64,000 bases of DNA, from positions 1,736,001-1,800,000 of the forward strand of contig NZ_AP017898.1 of the NCBI RefSeq assembly GCF_003609835.1. Direction: 5' to 3'. Both the position numbers and the translations under genes were made by a program. The notes under the pieces were generated by a model. It saw nothing but the letters and a program-made list of their open reading frames with translations. It had not been told where the DNA came from and searched no databases. Source of the DNA: Sphingopyxis sp. FD7. GTDB taxonomy: Bacteria; Pseudomonadota; Alphaproteobacteria; Sphingomonadales; Sphingomonadaceae. Shown in pieces: positions 43,904 to 52,847 of this stretch; positions within the stretch are counted from its first letter, which is position 1, and each line of letters starts with the position of its first letter.

Positions 43904-44815
43904 GTGAATCCGATCTGGCTTCCTGCATCGCTGCTCGGCGGCTTGTTTCAGGCATGGCGCACCGCGCTCCAGCAACGCCTGCGCGCCGAGCTCAGCGTCA
44001 GCGGCGCAGGGCTGGTTCGCTATCTCTACGGCGTGCCCTTCGCATTTTTTCTGGCGGCGATCTGGCTCGCGATGCAGGGCGATGCGGCGCCAGCCCTTGA
44101 CAAGGCCTTTGCGGGCTTCGCCGTCGCCGGGGCGATCACGCAGATGGCGGGCACGATCCTGCTCATCATGGCATTCGGACACCGCGGCTTTATCGTCGGT
44201 ACGGCCTTTTCCAAGACCGAGGCGGTACAGGCAGCGCTGGTAACGGCATTTTTTCTCGGCGAACGACTGCCCCTGCTCGCCTGGTTCGGCATCGTCGCCG
44301 GGGTCGCGGGGGTGCTCATGCTCGCGCTGGCCGGGCGCGGCGTTTCGGCGGGCGAGGTCTGCCGCGCTCTGGGCCAGCCCGCCGCGCTCTGCGGCCTCGC
44401 TGCGGGGGCGATGTTCGCCCTCGCGGCGATAGCGGTCAAACTCGCGACCGCCGAGCTGGAGGGCGTCGACCTCATCGGGTCGGCGCTGATCACGCTCGTC
44501 GCCGTGATGGCGATCCAGACGAGCTTGCACCTGCTCTGGGTTGCCATGCGCGACCGCGCGACGCTCGCCGCCGTGTTTCGGACCTGGCGCAATTCGAGCC
44601 AGGTCGGCTTGCTTTCGGCGCTTGGTTCGGCCTGCTGGTATGTGGGTTTTGCCGCCGCACCCGCGGCGCTGGTTCGCGTCGTCGGCCAGGTCGAGGTTGT
44701 CTTCACCGTCGGCTTTGCGCATTTCTACCTGCGCGAGCCGGTACGCTGGCACGAGATTGCGGGGCTGCTCCTCGTCGTCGGCGGCGTGGTGATGGCGCTG
44801 ATCGCGACGCTTTAG
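43904..44815 (+). CDS. DMT (EamA-like) membrane transporter
   Basis: The 303-residue protein has about ten hydrophobic helices in two EamA-like halves (LVRYLYGVPFAFFLAAIWLAM; LLSALGSACWYVGFAAAPAALV) with a KTEAVQAALVTAFFLGERLPL block typical of DMT exporters or permeases. The substrate is unknown. The start is GTG at 43904 after AGGAGA. It is divergent from the small ACAD and its TAG stop lies in copy 2 of the repeat element. Confidence 0.82.
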   Translation: MNPIWLPASLLGGLFQAWRTALQQRLRAELSVSGAGLVRYLYGVPFAFFLAAIWLAMQGDAAPALDKAFAGFAVAGAITQMAGTILLIMAFGHRGFIVGTAFSKTEAVQAALVTAFFLGERLPLLAWFGIVAGVAGVLMLALAGRGVSAGEVCRALGQPAALCGLAAGAMFALAAIAVKLATAELEGVDLIGSALITLVAVMAIQTSLHLLWVAMRDRATLAAVFRTWRNSSQVGLLSALGSACWYVGFAAAPAALVRVVGQVEVVFTVGFAHFYLREPVRWHEIAGLLLVVGGVVMALIATL

Positions 44816-44959
44816 GGCCGATCGACATTCAGAAGCTGGCGAGTCGAAAATGGTGGTTTTCCGTGATCCGGAGCGCAGCGCGCTTTTTTTGCACGTGAGC
44901 AGCGGAAGCGCGGAAGGCCCCCATTTGAGACCGCCAGAGCTGAATGTCGATCGGCCCTA
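44813..44959. mobile_element. 147-bp element with terminal inverted repeats, copy 2
   Basis: Both ends are perfect 20-bp inverted repeats (TAGGGCCGATCGACATTCAG). It is a direct repeat of copy 1, differing by a few substitutions and two extra T in the internal T run. Its outer TAG triplets are the stop codons of the DMT transporter (plus) and the HMG-CoA-lyase-like gene (minus). Copies 1 and 2 bracket a 2.2-kb segment. Confidence 0.88.
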
Positions 44960-45859
44960 GGGAAAAGCGGGCGCCCGGCTGACCATCGCGGGCAATGGCC
45001 GATTCATCACGCCCGTCAGCCACCCGGCCGCGTCCACGGCCCGCGGCAAATCGAGTCCCGTACCGAACCCGCTGTTTTCGAGCATATAGACGACATCTTC
45101 GGTCGCGACATTGCCCGCCGCGCCGGGGGCAAAGGGGCAGCCGCCGAGTCCGCCGAGCGACGCATCGACCGTCGCGACGCCTTCCTGCACCGCCGCCCAG
45201 ACATTCGCGATGCCCGTGCCGCGCGTGTTGTGGAAATGCACGCGCACCGGAACGCCGCCGATCGCTTCGCGGACGCGGCCGACCACCTCGGCGACCTGCG
45301 CGGGTACGCCAACCCCGATCGTGTCGGCGAGCGCGATTTCGCGCGGGGCCGCGTCGGCGGCGCGCTTCGCCATCTCGACGACGCGGCCGATCGCCACCCG
45401 GCCCTCAATGGGACAGCCGAAGGCGGTTGCAATGGTGATCTGGCCGCTGCGGCCGGCCTTCTTTGCCAGCGCGACGATCTCCATCGCGGCGGCGAGCGAT
45501 TCGTCGGAGCTTTGCCCCTGATTGCGGATGCCGAAGCTGTCGCTCGTCACGCACACGGCGCCGAGTTCATCTATGCGCCCGGTGGCGACCGCACGTTCGG
45601 CGCCGCGACGGTTGAGGACGAGGCCGATAAAGGTCACATCCTCGCGATCGGGCAGCATCGCGACAAGCTCTTCCGCATCGGCGAGTTGCGGCACCTTCTT
45701 CGGATTGACGAAGCTCGTCACTTCGATGCGGCGCACGCCATAATCGATCGCGCGCCGGATCAGCGCGAGCTTGTCGGCGGTCGCGACGGTCGCCGCTTCA
45801 TTCTGCAGCCCGTCACGCGGGCCGACCTCGACGATTTCCACGGCATGATTTCTCAACAT
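44957..45859 (-). CDS. Hydroxymethylglutaryl-CoA lyase family enzyme
   Basis: This 300-residue DRE-TIM-barrel protein has the metal/catalytic start VEIVEVGPRDGLQNEA, VTSFVNPKKVPQLADA, HFHNTRGTGIANVWAAV with the His-x-His ligands, and the lid motif GGLGGCPFAPGAAGNVATED with the catalytic Cys. All HMG-CoA lyase hallmarks are present. It cleaves 3-hydroxy-3-methylglutaryl-CoA or a longer 3-hydroxy-acyl-CoA by retro-Claisen reaction. The start at 45859 (MLRNHAVEIV) is favoured. It is divergent from the CoA-transferase gene. Confidence 0.93.
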   Translation of the reverse strand: MLRNHAVEIVEVGPRDGLQNEAATVATADKLALIRRAIDYGVRRIEVTSFVNPKKVPQLADAEELVAMLPDREDVTFIGLVLNRRGAERAVATGRIDELGAVCVTSDSFGIRNQGQSSDESLAAAMEIVALAKKAGRSGQITIATAFGCPIEGRVAIGRVVEMAKRAADAAPREIALADTIGVGVPAQVAEVVGRVREAIGGVPVRVHFHNTRGTGIANVWAAVQEGVATVDASLGGLGGCPFAPGAAGNVATEDVVYMLENSGFGTGLDLPRAVDAAGWLTGVMNRPLPAMVSRAPAFP

Positions 45860-45904
45860 CCTGGCCTCGGTCCCATGCGAGTCATTTAGCAGGTTGAAAA
45901 TTAC

Positions 45905-45916
45905 ATAGCATTCTAA
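45905..45916. promoter_or_regulatory. AT-rich motif in the lyase/CoA-transferase divergent promoter
   Basis: ATAGCATTCTAA (45905-45916) matches 9 of 12 bases of the perfect palindrome TTAGTATACTAA at 47776. The flanking CTAAGTATA also appears, inverted, at about 43812-43820 before the DMT/ACAD pair. It may be a weaker site for the same regulator, or just a promoter -10 region. Confidence 0.35.
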
Positions 45917-45978
45917 GTATAAGATGACCATGGGTGTTATGGGCCGACCCTATCAGAGCCGGCCGCGAAAGGAACGAT

Positions 45979-47142
45979 ATGGGCGAGACGGGCAGCGGGG
46001 GCGCGCTGGAAGGCATCAGGGTGGTCGAGATGGGGCAGCTCATCGCCGGTCCCTTCTGTGGCCAGTTGCTCGGTGACATGGGCGCCGAGATCGTCAAGCT
46101 CGAACCACCCGTGACGGGCGACCAGATGCGCCACTGGGGCCAGGGCGACAAGCCCAGCTGGTGGAGAGTCATCGCGCGCAACAAATTTTCGGTCGCGTGC
46201 GACCTGCGGACCGAAGACGGTCAGGCGCTTGCCCGCGACCTGATCGCGAGGGCCGACATCCTCATCGAGAACTTCCGCCCCGGCACGCTCGAAAAATGGA
46301 ACCTCGATCCTTTGGAACTCCGCAAGACCAACCCCGGACTCATCGTCGTGCGCGTGTCGGGCTATGGTCAGACCGGACCCTATTCGGCCCGCGCGGGCTT
46401 CGGCGGGATCGGCGAGGCGATGGGCGGCTGGCGCGGCATCGTCGGCTATCCCGACCGGCCCCCTGCCCGCATGGGCGTGTCGATCGGCGATACGCTCGCC
46501 GCGACCTATGGATGCCTGGGCGCGCTCGCCGCGCTCCATCACCGCAGCAAGACCGGCGAGGGGCAGATCGTCGATTCGGCGCTCTATGAAGCGGTGTTGC
46601 AGGTGATGGAGTCGACCGTGTCGGACTATTCGGCCAGCGGCACCAAGCGGCGCCGCACCGGATCGACGCTGCCCGGCATCGCACCGTCGAACGTCTATCC
46701 CTGCAAGGATGGCGAATATCTGATCGGCGCCAACCAGGACGCGGTTTTTGCGCGGCTTTCCGCGGCGATGGGACGGCCCGAGCTTGCGAGCGACGCACGC
46801 TATGCCACGCACCGCGCCCGCGGAGCACGGCAGGAAGAGCTCGACGCACTGATCGGCGAATGGACGCGCACGCTGACCATCGCCGAGCTTGAAGCGAAGA
46901 TGGTCGAAGCCGCCGTGCCCGCCGGCCGTGTGTTCGACGCCGAAGACATGCTCGCCGATCCGCATTTCGCCGCGCGCGAGGCGCTGGTGACAGTCGCCGA
47001 CGACGAGTTTGGCGAGATCACCATGCAGGGCGTTTTCCCGAAACTGTCGGCGACGCCGGGCGGGGTGCGCCGCCCTGCTCCGCTGGGTGTCGGACAGGAT
47101 AGCGCCGATGTGCTCAAACGCTGGCTGGGGCGCGAGACCTGA
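45979..47142 (+). CDS. CaiB/BaiF-family CoA-transferase
   Basis: The 387-residue class III CoA-transferase has LEGIRVVEMGQLIAGPFCGQLLGDMGAEIVKLEPP at the N-terminus (catalytic-Asp domain about residue 165), DLIARADILIENFRPGTLEKW, VRVSGYGQTGPYSARAGF and STLPGIAPSNVYPCKDG. It moves CoA between carboxylic acids to activate a substrate, consistent with a catabolic cluster of ACADs and a CoA lyase. The ATG at 45979 follows AAAGGA. Confidence 0.94.
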   Translation: MGETGSGGALEGIRVVEMGQLIAGPFCGQLLGDMGAEIVKLEPPVTGDQMRHWGQGDKPSWWRVIARNKFSVACDLRTEDGQALARDLIARADILIENFRPGTLEKWNLDPLELRKTNPGLIVVRVSGYGQTGPYSARAGFGGIGEAMGGWRGIVGYPDRPPARMGVSIGDTLAATYGCLGALAALHHRSKTGEGQIVDSALYEAVLQVMESTVSDYSASGTKRRRTGSTLPGIAPSNVYPCKDGEYLIGANQDAVFARLSAAMGRPELASDARYATHRARGARQEELDALIGEWTRTLTIAELEAKMVEAAVPAGRVFDAEDMLADPHFAAREALVTVADDEFGEITMQGVFPKLSATPGGVRRPAPLGVGQDSADVLKRWLGRET

Positions 47143-47227
47143 AGCAGTGGGACCAGCGCGCCGCGCGTCCGGTCTGGCCGACGGCGACCCCCCATCGCGA
47201 TCGCTACCCCGAACAAGCGGCGTCAGT

Positions 47228-47734
47228 TCACAATATCTCGTGGATCACATGACGGACGCCGGACTCGGTTCGCTCGCCGACCCCGACCGCGAGCATACCG
47301 TTGAGCCAGCCATATTTCGCGTTCGCGGTTTCGAAGACCGGCGCGATTCGCAAATAGTAGCGCGAGGGGGGCGCGTCCGACACGGCCGGGTCGGCAAAGG
47401 TGGCGCGTACATCGTCGGGAATGAGGCTGCGGCCGGTATAGCTCACATAGATGAGCGCGCCGTCGTCGGTCTGCCACACCGCGCGCGCGTCGAAGGTGCC
47501 GACCGAGGCGCTTTCTCCCAGCCGTCCGCTGCGCGACCAGTTGCCACCGCCCGGCAGGACCATCCCGCTGAGTTGCGGACCGAAAAAGCGCCCGCCGCTG
47601 ATGTAGCCGAGGCGCTGCTCGCCGAATGGCGAAGCCCCGATCCCGATGATCCCGCCGCCCACCTCGAACTCGGCGGTGCACAGATACCGGCTTGCCAGCG
47701 CGCTCGGCGCCGCCGTGCGATTTTCCGTCGTCAT
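47228..47734 (-). CDS. DUF3237-domain protein
   Basis: The 168-residue cytoplasmic protein has the DUF3237 pattern: GYISGGRFFGPQLSGMVLPGGGNWSRSGRLGESASVGTFDARAVWQTDDGALIYVSYTGR. DUF3237 proteins form a beta-barrel of unknown biochemistry and often sit in degradation clusters. The ATG at 47734 follows GGGGA. It is divergent from the TonB receptor, sharing the promoter that holds the palindromes at 47776 and 47790. Confidence 0.8.
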   Translation of the reverse strand: MTTENRTAAPSALASRYLCTAEFEVGGGIIGIGASPFGEQRLGYISGGRFFGPQLSGMVLPGGGNWSRSGRLGESASVGTFDARAVWQTDDGALIYVSYTGRSLIPDDVRATFADPAVSDAPPSRYYLRIAPVFETANAKYGWLNGMLAVGVGERTESGVRHVIHEIL

Positions 47735-47775
47735 GCCACGAATCCCCTTCCTGCCTATGGACAAGCATAAAACAA

Positions 47776-47787
47776 TTAGTATACTAA
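47776..47787. promoter_or_regulatory. Perfect 12-bp palindrome TTAGTATACTAA
   Basis: The site lies in the DUF3237/TonB-receptor divergent promoter, 41 bases from the DUF3237 start. It is fully self-complementary in an otherwise GC-rich region. Diverged versions may occur at 45905 and near 43815. Confidence 0.5.
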
Positions 47788-47789
47788 GG

Positions 47790-47804
47790 GTCAATCAGAT
47801 TGAC
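47790..47804. promoter_or_regulatory. Operator GTCAAT-N3-ATTGAC, site 1
   Basis: Perfect 6-bp half-sites with a 3-base centre (CAG), two bases after the TTAGTATACTAA palindrome and 53 bases before the receptor ATG. The same 15-bp form occurs at 52851-52865, so a common regulator is likely. Confidence 0.65.
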
Positions 47805-47857
47805 GGAACGGAATCATGTCCGGAACCGGCAGCAACAGCTTCTATGGGAGGGTGAAC

Positions 47858-50221
47858 ATGAAAGCTCGCAACAAGTTTCTGCTATCCGGCGCGGCACCGC
47901 TCGCGATGCTCCTGAGCGCCGCACCGGCGGTGGCGCAGGACAGTTTCGATCCGTCCGGCACCGACGAAGCCGGGGCCGCCAATGACGAAATCATCGTAAC
48001 GGCGCGTTTCCGTGACGAATCGTTGCAGGACGTGCCGCAGGCGATTTCGGCCTTTGGCGAGCAGACGCTGACCAAGATTGCCGCGCGCGACATCACCGAT
48101 CTGGCGCCGTCGACACCCAATATCAGCATCCAGCCGGTTGCGACCTTCTCCAACTCGGCGGCGATCTTCATTCGCGGCCTCGGCGCACAAGGGATCGAAT
48201 CGACCGAGGAGAGCCCGGTGGGCGTGTCGATCGACGGCGTCTATATCACGCGCCCGGTGGCGACGATGCTCGACACCTTCGACCTCGATCGGATCGAAGT
48301 CCTGCGCGGTCCCCAGGGAACCTCGTTCGGCAAGAACTCGCTTGCGGGTGGTATCGCGGCCTATAGCAAGAACCCCGGTCGCGACTGGGGCGTGCAGGCC
48401 GAAGTGACCGTCGGCAACTACGGCCGGATGGACGCGCGCGCGGCGCTCGACATGCCGCTTGTCGAGGATCGGCTGGGCGTCCGGCTGGTGCTCAACAAGG
48501 AAACCTATGACGGCTATTTCACCAACCGGCTGAACGGCAAGAAGGTCGGCGGGCAGGACCGGCTGACGCTGCGTGGCACCGTGGTGTTCACGCCGACCGA
48601 GACGCTGGACGTCAACCTCAAGGCCTTTCTCGTCCGCGACCGGTCGAGCGCGCCCGGCGGCGACGCCGCGCCCAACCGCAACCAGCTGCTCTGGCAGGTC
48701 TTCCGCTTCGAGGAGCCCGACGACGGCGCCTATACGATCGGCCGCGACTTCCCCGCCGACCATGACACCGACCAGCTCGGCCTGATCGGCAATATCGGGT
48801 TCGACATGGGATCGTGGCAGGCGAAGTCGATCACCGGCTATATCGAAACCGACGATTTCAACGACAGCGACTTCGACCAGTCGGAGGTCTTTTTCTTTCC
48901 AACCTTTCGCCTGCAATCGCACCGCCAGTTCAGTCAGGAGCTGCGCCTGCAATCCGATTTCTCCGACCGCGAAGACGCCTTGGCGCGCCTCAGCCTGGTG
49001 TTCGGCGGCTATTATCTGAAACAGAGCTTCGAACTCACCCAGGCCTTCCCGACGCTTCCCGTCCTGCTTGCGCCCACCCTGCGCTTCGGCAGCCAGGATT
49101 TCGTGACCCAGGACAATAGCGCCAAGGCGCTGTTCGGGCAGGCCATCTATGGCGTGACCGACCGGCTGAACCTGACCTTCGGCGTGCGGCAAAGCTGGGA
49201 ATCGAAAGATTATTTCCGCGACCCGACCGGCACGCTGCTCTCGCCCGCCTTCTTCAACACGCGCGCGACGGTCAGGTCGCTCGCCGAAATGGAAGAGATC
49301 GCCAATGCCAATTTTGCGGTCGGTCGGGCGTTCAAGCTCGGTTATGACCGCAATCGCATGACCTTCAAGGCGGGCGTCGATTATCGTCTGACCGACGACG
49401 TCATGGTCTATGCGGGTTTCAGCCAGGGTTACAAGGGCGGCGGTTTCGGCGCGCGATCGGCAACCACGACCACGGCGGGGCCGACGCGCGACAATACCGC
49501 CAACCTTTATGAAGCGGGATTCAAGGGCGACTTTTTCGACAATCTTCTTCGCCTCAACCTCACCGGCTTTGTGACGAAGTTCAAACAACTGGAGTTCGGC
49601 GTTTTCTTCCCCAATCCCAACGTCGCGTCGGGGCAGGAAACGGCGCAGCTCAACATCGGGTCGGCGACCACGAAAGGGCTCGAACTCGAAGCCACGCTGA
49701 AACCTTCGCAGGTCTTCCGTCTTTCGGCGAACATCGGCTATCTCGATGCAAAATACACCGATTTCTGCGCGGATATCGACGGTCCCTCCGCCTTCGCAAC
49801 GCCGCCGACATCGACCTGCGGCAACGTCACGCTGCTGCCCAACGGCACCTATCTCGTCGACCGCGATCTCACGGGACTGAAGCTCGTGCGCGCGCCCCGA
49901 TGGCAGACCCAGTTTTCGGCCGAATATGACGTCCCCCTTGGCAGCGCGGGCCGTTTGAGTTTCCGCGCGGCGATGCTGTATCGCAGCACCTATTATTCGA
50001 GCGTCGCGAACGATCTGGCCGGAAAGACGGGCGATTTCACGCTGGTCGACGGTTCGGTGGGCTGGGAAAGCGCCGACGGGCGGTTTCGGGCGATGGTCTG
50101 GGGCAAGAATCTGACCGACAAGACCTATGTGGCCGCGCTGACGCCGACCGCGCAATTCTTTACCCAGCGCTTCTACAACGCGCCGCGCACCTTCGGCCTG
50201 ACGCTGGGGGCCAGCTTCTGA
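47858..50221 (+). CDS. TonB-dependent outer-membrane receptor
   Basis: The 787-residue receptor has a signal peptide (ARNKFLLSGAAPLAMLLSAAPAVAQD), a TonB-box-like NDEIIVTARFRDESLQDVPQ, a plug with FIRGLGAQGIESTEESPVGVSIDGVY and VLRGPQGTSFGKNSLAGG, and a barrel ending in Phe (FGLTLGASF). This is the smaller receptor type often found with hydrophobic or aromatic substrates in sphingomonads. The start at 47858 follows GGGAGGG. It probably imports the substrate of the surrounding cluster. Confidence 0.95.
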   Translation: MKARNKFLLSGAAPLAMLLSAAPAVAQDSFDPSGTDEAGAANDEIIVTARFRDESLQDVPQAISAFGEQTLTKIAARDITDLAPSTPNISIQPVATFSNSAAIFIRGLGAQGIESTEESPVGVSIDGVYITRPVATMLDTFDLDRIEVLRGPQGTSFGKNSLAGGIAAYSKNPGRDWGVQAEVTVGNYGRMDARAALDMPLVEDRLGVRLVLNKETYDGYFTNRLNGKKVGGQDRLTLRGTVVFTPTETLDVNLKAFLVRDRSSAPGGDAAPNRNQLLWQVFRFEEPDDGAYTIGRDFPADHDTDQLGLIGNIGFDMGSWQAKSITGYIETDDFNDSDFDQSEVFFFPTFRLQSHRQFSQELRLQSDFSDREDALARLSLVFGGYYLKQSFELTQAFPTLPVLLAPTLRFGSQDFVTQDNSAKALFGQAIYGVTDRLNLTFGVRQSWESKDYFRDPTGTLLSPAFFNTRATVRSLAEMEEIANANFAVGRAFKLGYDRNRMTFKAGVDYRLTDDVMVYAGFSQGYKGGGFGARSATTTTAGPTRDNTANLYEAGFKGDFFDNLLRLNLTGFVTKFKQLEFGVFFPNPNVASGQETAQLNIGSATTKGLELEATLKPSQVFRLSANIGYLDAKYTDFCADIDGPSAFATPPTSTCGNVTLLPNGTYLVDRDLTGLKLVRAPRWQTQFSAEYDVPLGSAGRLSFRAAMLYRSTYYSSVANDLAGKTGDFTLVDGSVGWESADGRFRAMVWGKNLTDKTYVAALTPTAQFFTQRFYNAPRTFGLTLGASF

Positions 50222-50317
50222 CCATGGGCCAATGGCGTTCGCGGCCCGAACCCGTCAGGGGATCGGCGCCGCGCGCCGCCTTGCGTGCCTGACGGGCGCC
50301 GCAATCTGGGGAGTGTG

Positions 50318-51613
50318 ATGACCGAGGCCACCGCCGTTTCCTCCGGCGCCGCAGCGTCCGACAGCGGCCTTGCGCTGCGTCGCAACGTCGCGCTGGTGAT
50401 GCTGTTCATCGTCGGCACGATCAATTTCGTCGATCGCCAGCTTCTGTCGGTGCTCGTCGAACCGATCCGTGCCGAGATGAACTTCAGCGACACGCAGTTC
50501 GGCCTGCTGACCGGCCTCGCCTTCGCGCTTTTCTATGCCGCGATGGGCGTGCCGGTCGCGATGATCGCCGACCGCTGGAACCGCATCCGGCTGATCGGCA
50601 TCGCCTGCGTGGTGTGGAGCGGTTTCACCGCCGCGTGCGGGCTGGTATCGACCTTCTGGCAATTGGCGCTGATGCGGTTCGGCGTCGGCGCGGGCGAAGC
50701 CGGTGGCACGGCGCCGTCGCTTTCGGTGCTCGCCGACTATTATCCGCCCGCGCAGCGCCCGCTCGCGATCGGCCTCTTCACCTGCAACGGCCCGTTCGGC
50801 GTGTTCGTCGGCGCCGCATTCGGTGCCTGGGCGGCCGCCAATATCGGCTGGCGAAACGCCTTTGTCGTGATTGGCATCGTCGGCATCCTGATCGCCCCCC
50901 TGCTCATCTGGCTGGTTCGCGAGCCCGCGCGCGGCGCCATGGACACGCACAAGCCCGCCGATAAAGCGCTGCCGTTCGGCCAGAGCCTCGCAATGTTCGT
51001 TCGCCGCCCCTCGCTGCGCATGGTGATGATCGGCAGCGGGCTTGCCGCCTTCGTCAGCTACGGGATGCTCAACTGGATCCCCGCCTTTCTGATGCGCACG
51101 CAAAAGATGCCGCTGGAGGCCATGGCGACCTGGTTCGCGCCGGCGGCGGGCATCACCTTCGGCATTGGCATTCTTGGCGGCGGCTGGCTCGTCAGCCATC
51201 GCGCCAAACGCTCCGCGCGCGCCTATGGCACGATTCCCGCCTGCGCGACGGCGGTGCTCGTCCCGACCTTCATCGCCGCGCTGCTCGTCGACACCTGGCA
51301 GGCGTCGCTCGCGCTGATGCTGATCCCGATGGCGGCATGCACCGCCTATATTGCCCCGGCGCTCGCGCTTGTGCAGAATCTGACCCCACCGCGCAGCCGC
51401 GCGACGGCCGCCGCGTTGCTGATGCTGATGTTCAACATCGTCGGCCTTGGCCTCGGCCCGCTTTTCGCTGGTATGGTCAGCGATGTGCTGAGGCCCCAGT
51501 TCGGCGACGCGAGCCTGCGCTGGGCTCTGATGGCGCTGATGCCCTTTGCCGCCGCGGCAGGCATCGCGCAGTTCGCGATGACGCGTCACCTCGACAATGA
51601 TTTTGCCGAATAG
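50318..51613 (+). CDS. MFS transporter (spinster-like)
   Basis: The 431-residue (from 50318), 12-helix inner-membrane protein has VALVMLFIVGTINFVDRQLLSVLVEPIRAEM, LTGLAFALFYAAMGVPVAMIADRWNR (MFS loop 2-3 motif), and RFGVGAGEAGGTAPSLSVLADYYPP. This matches the spinster-like MFS members common in sphingomonad degradation loci. It follows the TonB receptor by about 100 bases on the same strand and likely continues uptake across the inner membrane. Confidence 0.88.
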   Translation: MTEATAVSSGAAASDSGLALRRNVALVMLFIVGTINFVDRQLLSVLVEPIRAEMNFSDTQFGLLTGLAFALFYAAMGVPVAMIADRWNRIRLIGIACVVWSGFTAACGLVSTFWQLALMRFGVGAGEAGGTAPSLSVLADYYPPAQRPLAIGLFTCNGPFGVFVGAAFGAWAAANIGWRNAFVVIGIVGILIAPLLIWLVREPARGAMDTHKPADKALPFGQSLAMFVRRPSLRMVMIGSGLAAFVSYGMLNWIPAFLMRTQKMPLEAMATWFAPAAGITFGIGILGGGWLVSHRAKRSARAYGTIPACATAVLVPTFIAALLVDTWQASLALMLIPMAACTAYIAPALALVQNLTPPRSRATAAALLMLMFNIVGLGLGPLFAGMVSDVLRPQFGDASLRWALMALMPFAAAAGIAQFAMTRHLDNDFAE

Positions 51614-51629
51614 ACGGCGGGAGGAGTCC

Positions 51630-52025
51630 ATGATCGACCTCGACGACATCCGCAGCCTGGCGACGCGCTTTTTCGACGCGATCGAGGCGGGCGACATCGA
51701 CACGATGCGCGACAGCTTCACGCCCGATGCCGAAATCTGGCACAATAGCGACGAGTTGATCGTCACCCGTGATCAGACCGCCGCCACGTTGACCGGCATG
51801 GTCGCGCGAATCAGGGATCGCGAATATGCCGACCGCCGCCTCACCGTCTTTCCCGGCGGGTTTGTTCAGCAGCATGTGCTGAAGGGCGTCCGCGTCCACG
51901 ACGGCGTTCCCGTCCGCCTGCCCTGCGCGATCATCTGCAAGGTCGAGAATGGCCGAATCACGCGGCTCGACGAGTATTTCGACAGCGCGCACGTCGCCGA
52001 GTTCCGCAAGTTCGCCGATGCTTGA
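51630..52025 (+). CDS. SnoaL-like/NTF2-fold protein
   Basis: The 131-residue protein has the NTF2-like pattern DIRSLATRFFDAIEAGDIDTMRDSFTPDAEIWHNSDE with later HDGVPVRLPCAIICKVENGRITRLDEYFDSA. Members include isomerases, dehydratases and hydrolases; the activity cannot be fixed here. The ATG at 51630 follows GGAGGAG. It sits directly after the MFS gene (16-base gap), so it is probably co-transcribed. Confidence 0.82.
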   Translation: MIDLDDIRSLATRFFDAIEAGDIDTMRDSFTPDAEIWHNSDELIVTRDQTAATLTGMVARIRDREYADRRLTVFPGGFVQQHVLKGVRVHDGVPVRLPCAIICKVENGRITRLDEYFDSAHVAEFRKFADA

Positions 52026-52035
52026 CCTTGCCACT

Positions 52036-52142
52036 CGTCATTGCGAGCGAAGCAGGCCGAAGGCGGCCGCAGGCCCACCAGTCCAGGGCGGTTTGCTCTG
52101 CTCTGGATTGTCGCGCCGCCCTCGACTCCTCGCGATGACGGG
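52036..52142. repeat. Dispersed palindromic repeat
   Basis: CGTCATTGCGAGC (from 52036) and CTCGCGATGACG (to 52142) form imperfect terminal complements around a GC-rich centre with CAGGGCGG and GGATTGTCGCGCCGCC. This is the GTCATTGCGAGC type of sphingomonad repeat and lies inside the apparent operon, between the SnoaL-like gene and the next. Confidence 0.65.
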
Positions 52143-52176
52143 GATTTGATTTCCCAGGATTTTTCAGGAGTATCCC

Positions 52177-52824
52177 ATGCCCGTTCTCCGTCAGGTTCCC
52201 CGTTCAGAAGTCACCGACGACACCGTGCTCGCCTATTACAACCGCCTGTTCGGCGATCGCGACCCTGTCGCCGAACCGGGCACGGCGACCGGTACGCCGG
52301 GCGATTGGTGGACGGTTTACGCGCTCGCCCCCGACATCTTCAAACATGCGGTCGACGGCTTTGCCGTCTATCGCCACCCGGCGCGCAAGATCGACCCCGT
52401 GCTGCGCGAACTCGGCCAGACGCGCGCCGGCTGGGTCAAGGGCAGCCAGTTCGTTTTTTCGCAGCATTGCAAGTCGCTCCGCGGACTCGGCGTCAGCGAA
52501 GAGAAGATCGCGGCGATCGCGCACTGGCAAGTCGCCGACTGCTACGACGAACAGGAACGCGCCGTGCTCGCCTATGCCGATTGTTTGAGCCAGGCGGGCG
52601 GGCGCGTGCCGCTGGCGGTGTTCGACAAGCTCAAGACCTTCTGGGACGATGAGCAGATTTTCGAGTTCACCTACATCACCTGCCTTTACGACATGCACGC
52701 GGTCATCACCCGCGCGCTGCGCATGGAATATGATGCACGCGAAGATCCGATCGTCGAGATTGCAGCACCCGAAGGCTTCAATGCCGCCGACTTCCTGAGC
52801 GCGCCGCGCCCGGCGACGGATTGA
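52177..52824 (+). CDS. Carboxymuconolactone decarboxylase-like protein
   Basis: The 215-residue all-helical protein (VYALAPDIFKHAVDGFAVYRHPARKIDPVLREL, SQFVFSQHCKSLRGLGVSEEKIAAI, YDEQERAVLAYADCLSQAGGRVP) fits the CMD/AhpD-like family. The AhpD CxxC is not present; a single Cys in FSQHCKSL is at that place. Roles in the family range from decarboxylation to redox, so function stays open. It is in the catabolic cluster. Confidence 0.8.
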   Translation: MPVLRQVPRSEVTDDTVLAYYNRLFGDRDPVAEPGTATGTPGDWWTVYALAPDIFKHAVDGFAVYRHPARKIDPVLRELGQTRAGWVKGSQFVFSQHCKSLRGLGVSEEKIAAIAHWQVADCYDEQERAVLAYADCLSQAGGRVPLAVFDKLKTFWDDEQIFEFTYITCLYDMHAVITRALRMEYDAREDPIVEIAAPEGFNAADFLSAPRPATD

Positions 52825-52847
52825 ACGCCGACGGAACGCCAGCGTAT

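Noticed and set aside
47882-50155. Open frame of 757 codons on the minus strand
   Set aside because: Shadow of the second TonB receptor with no recognisable domain.
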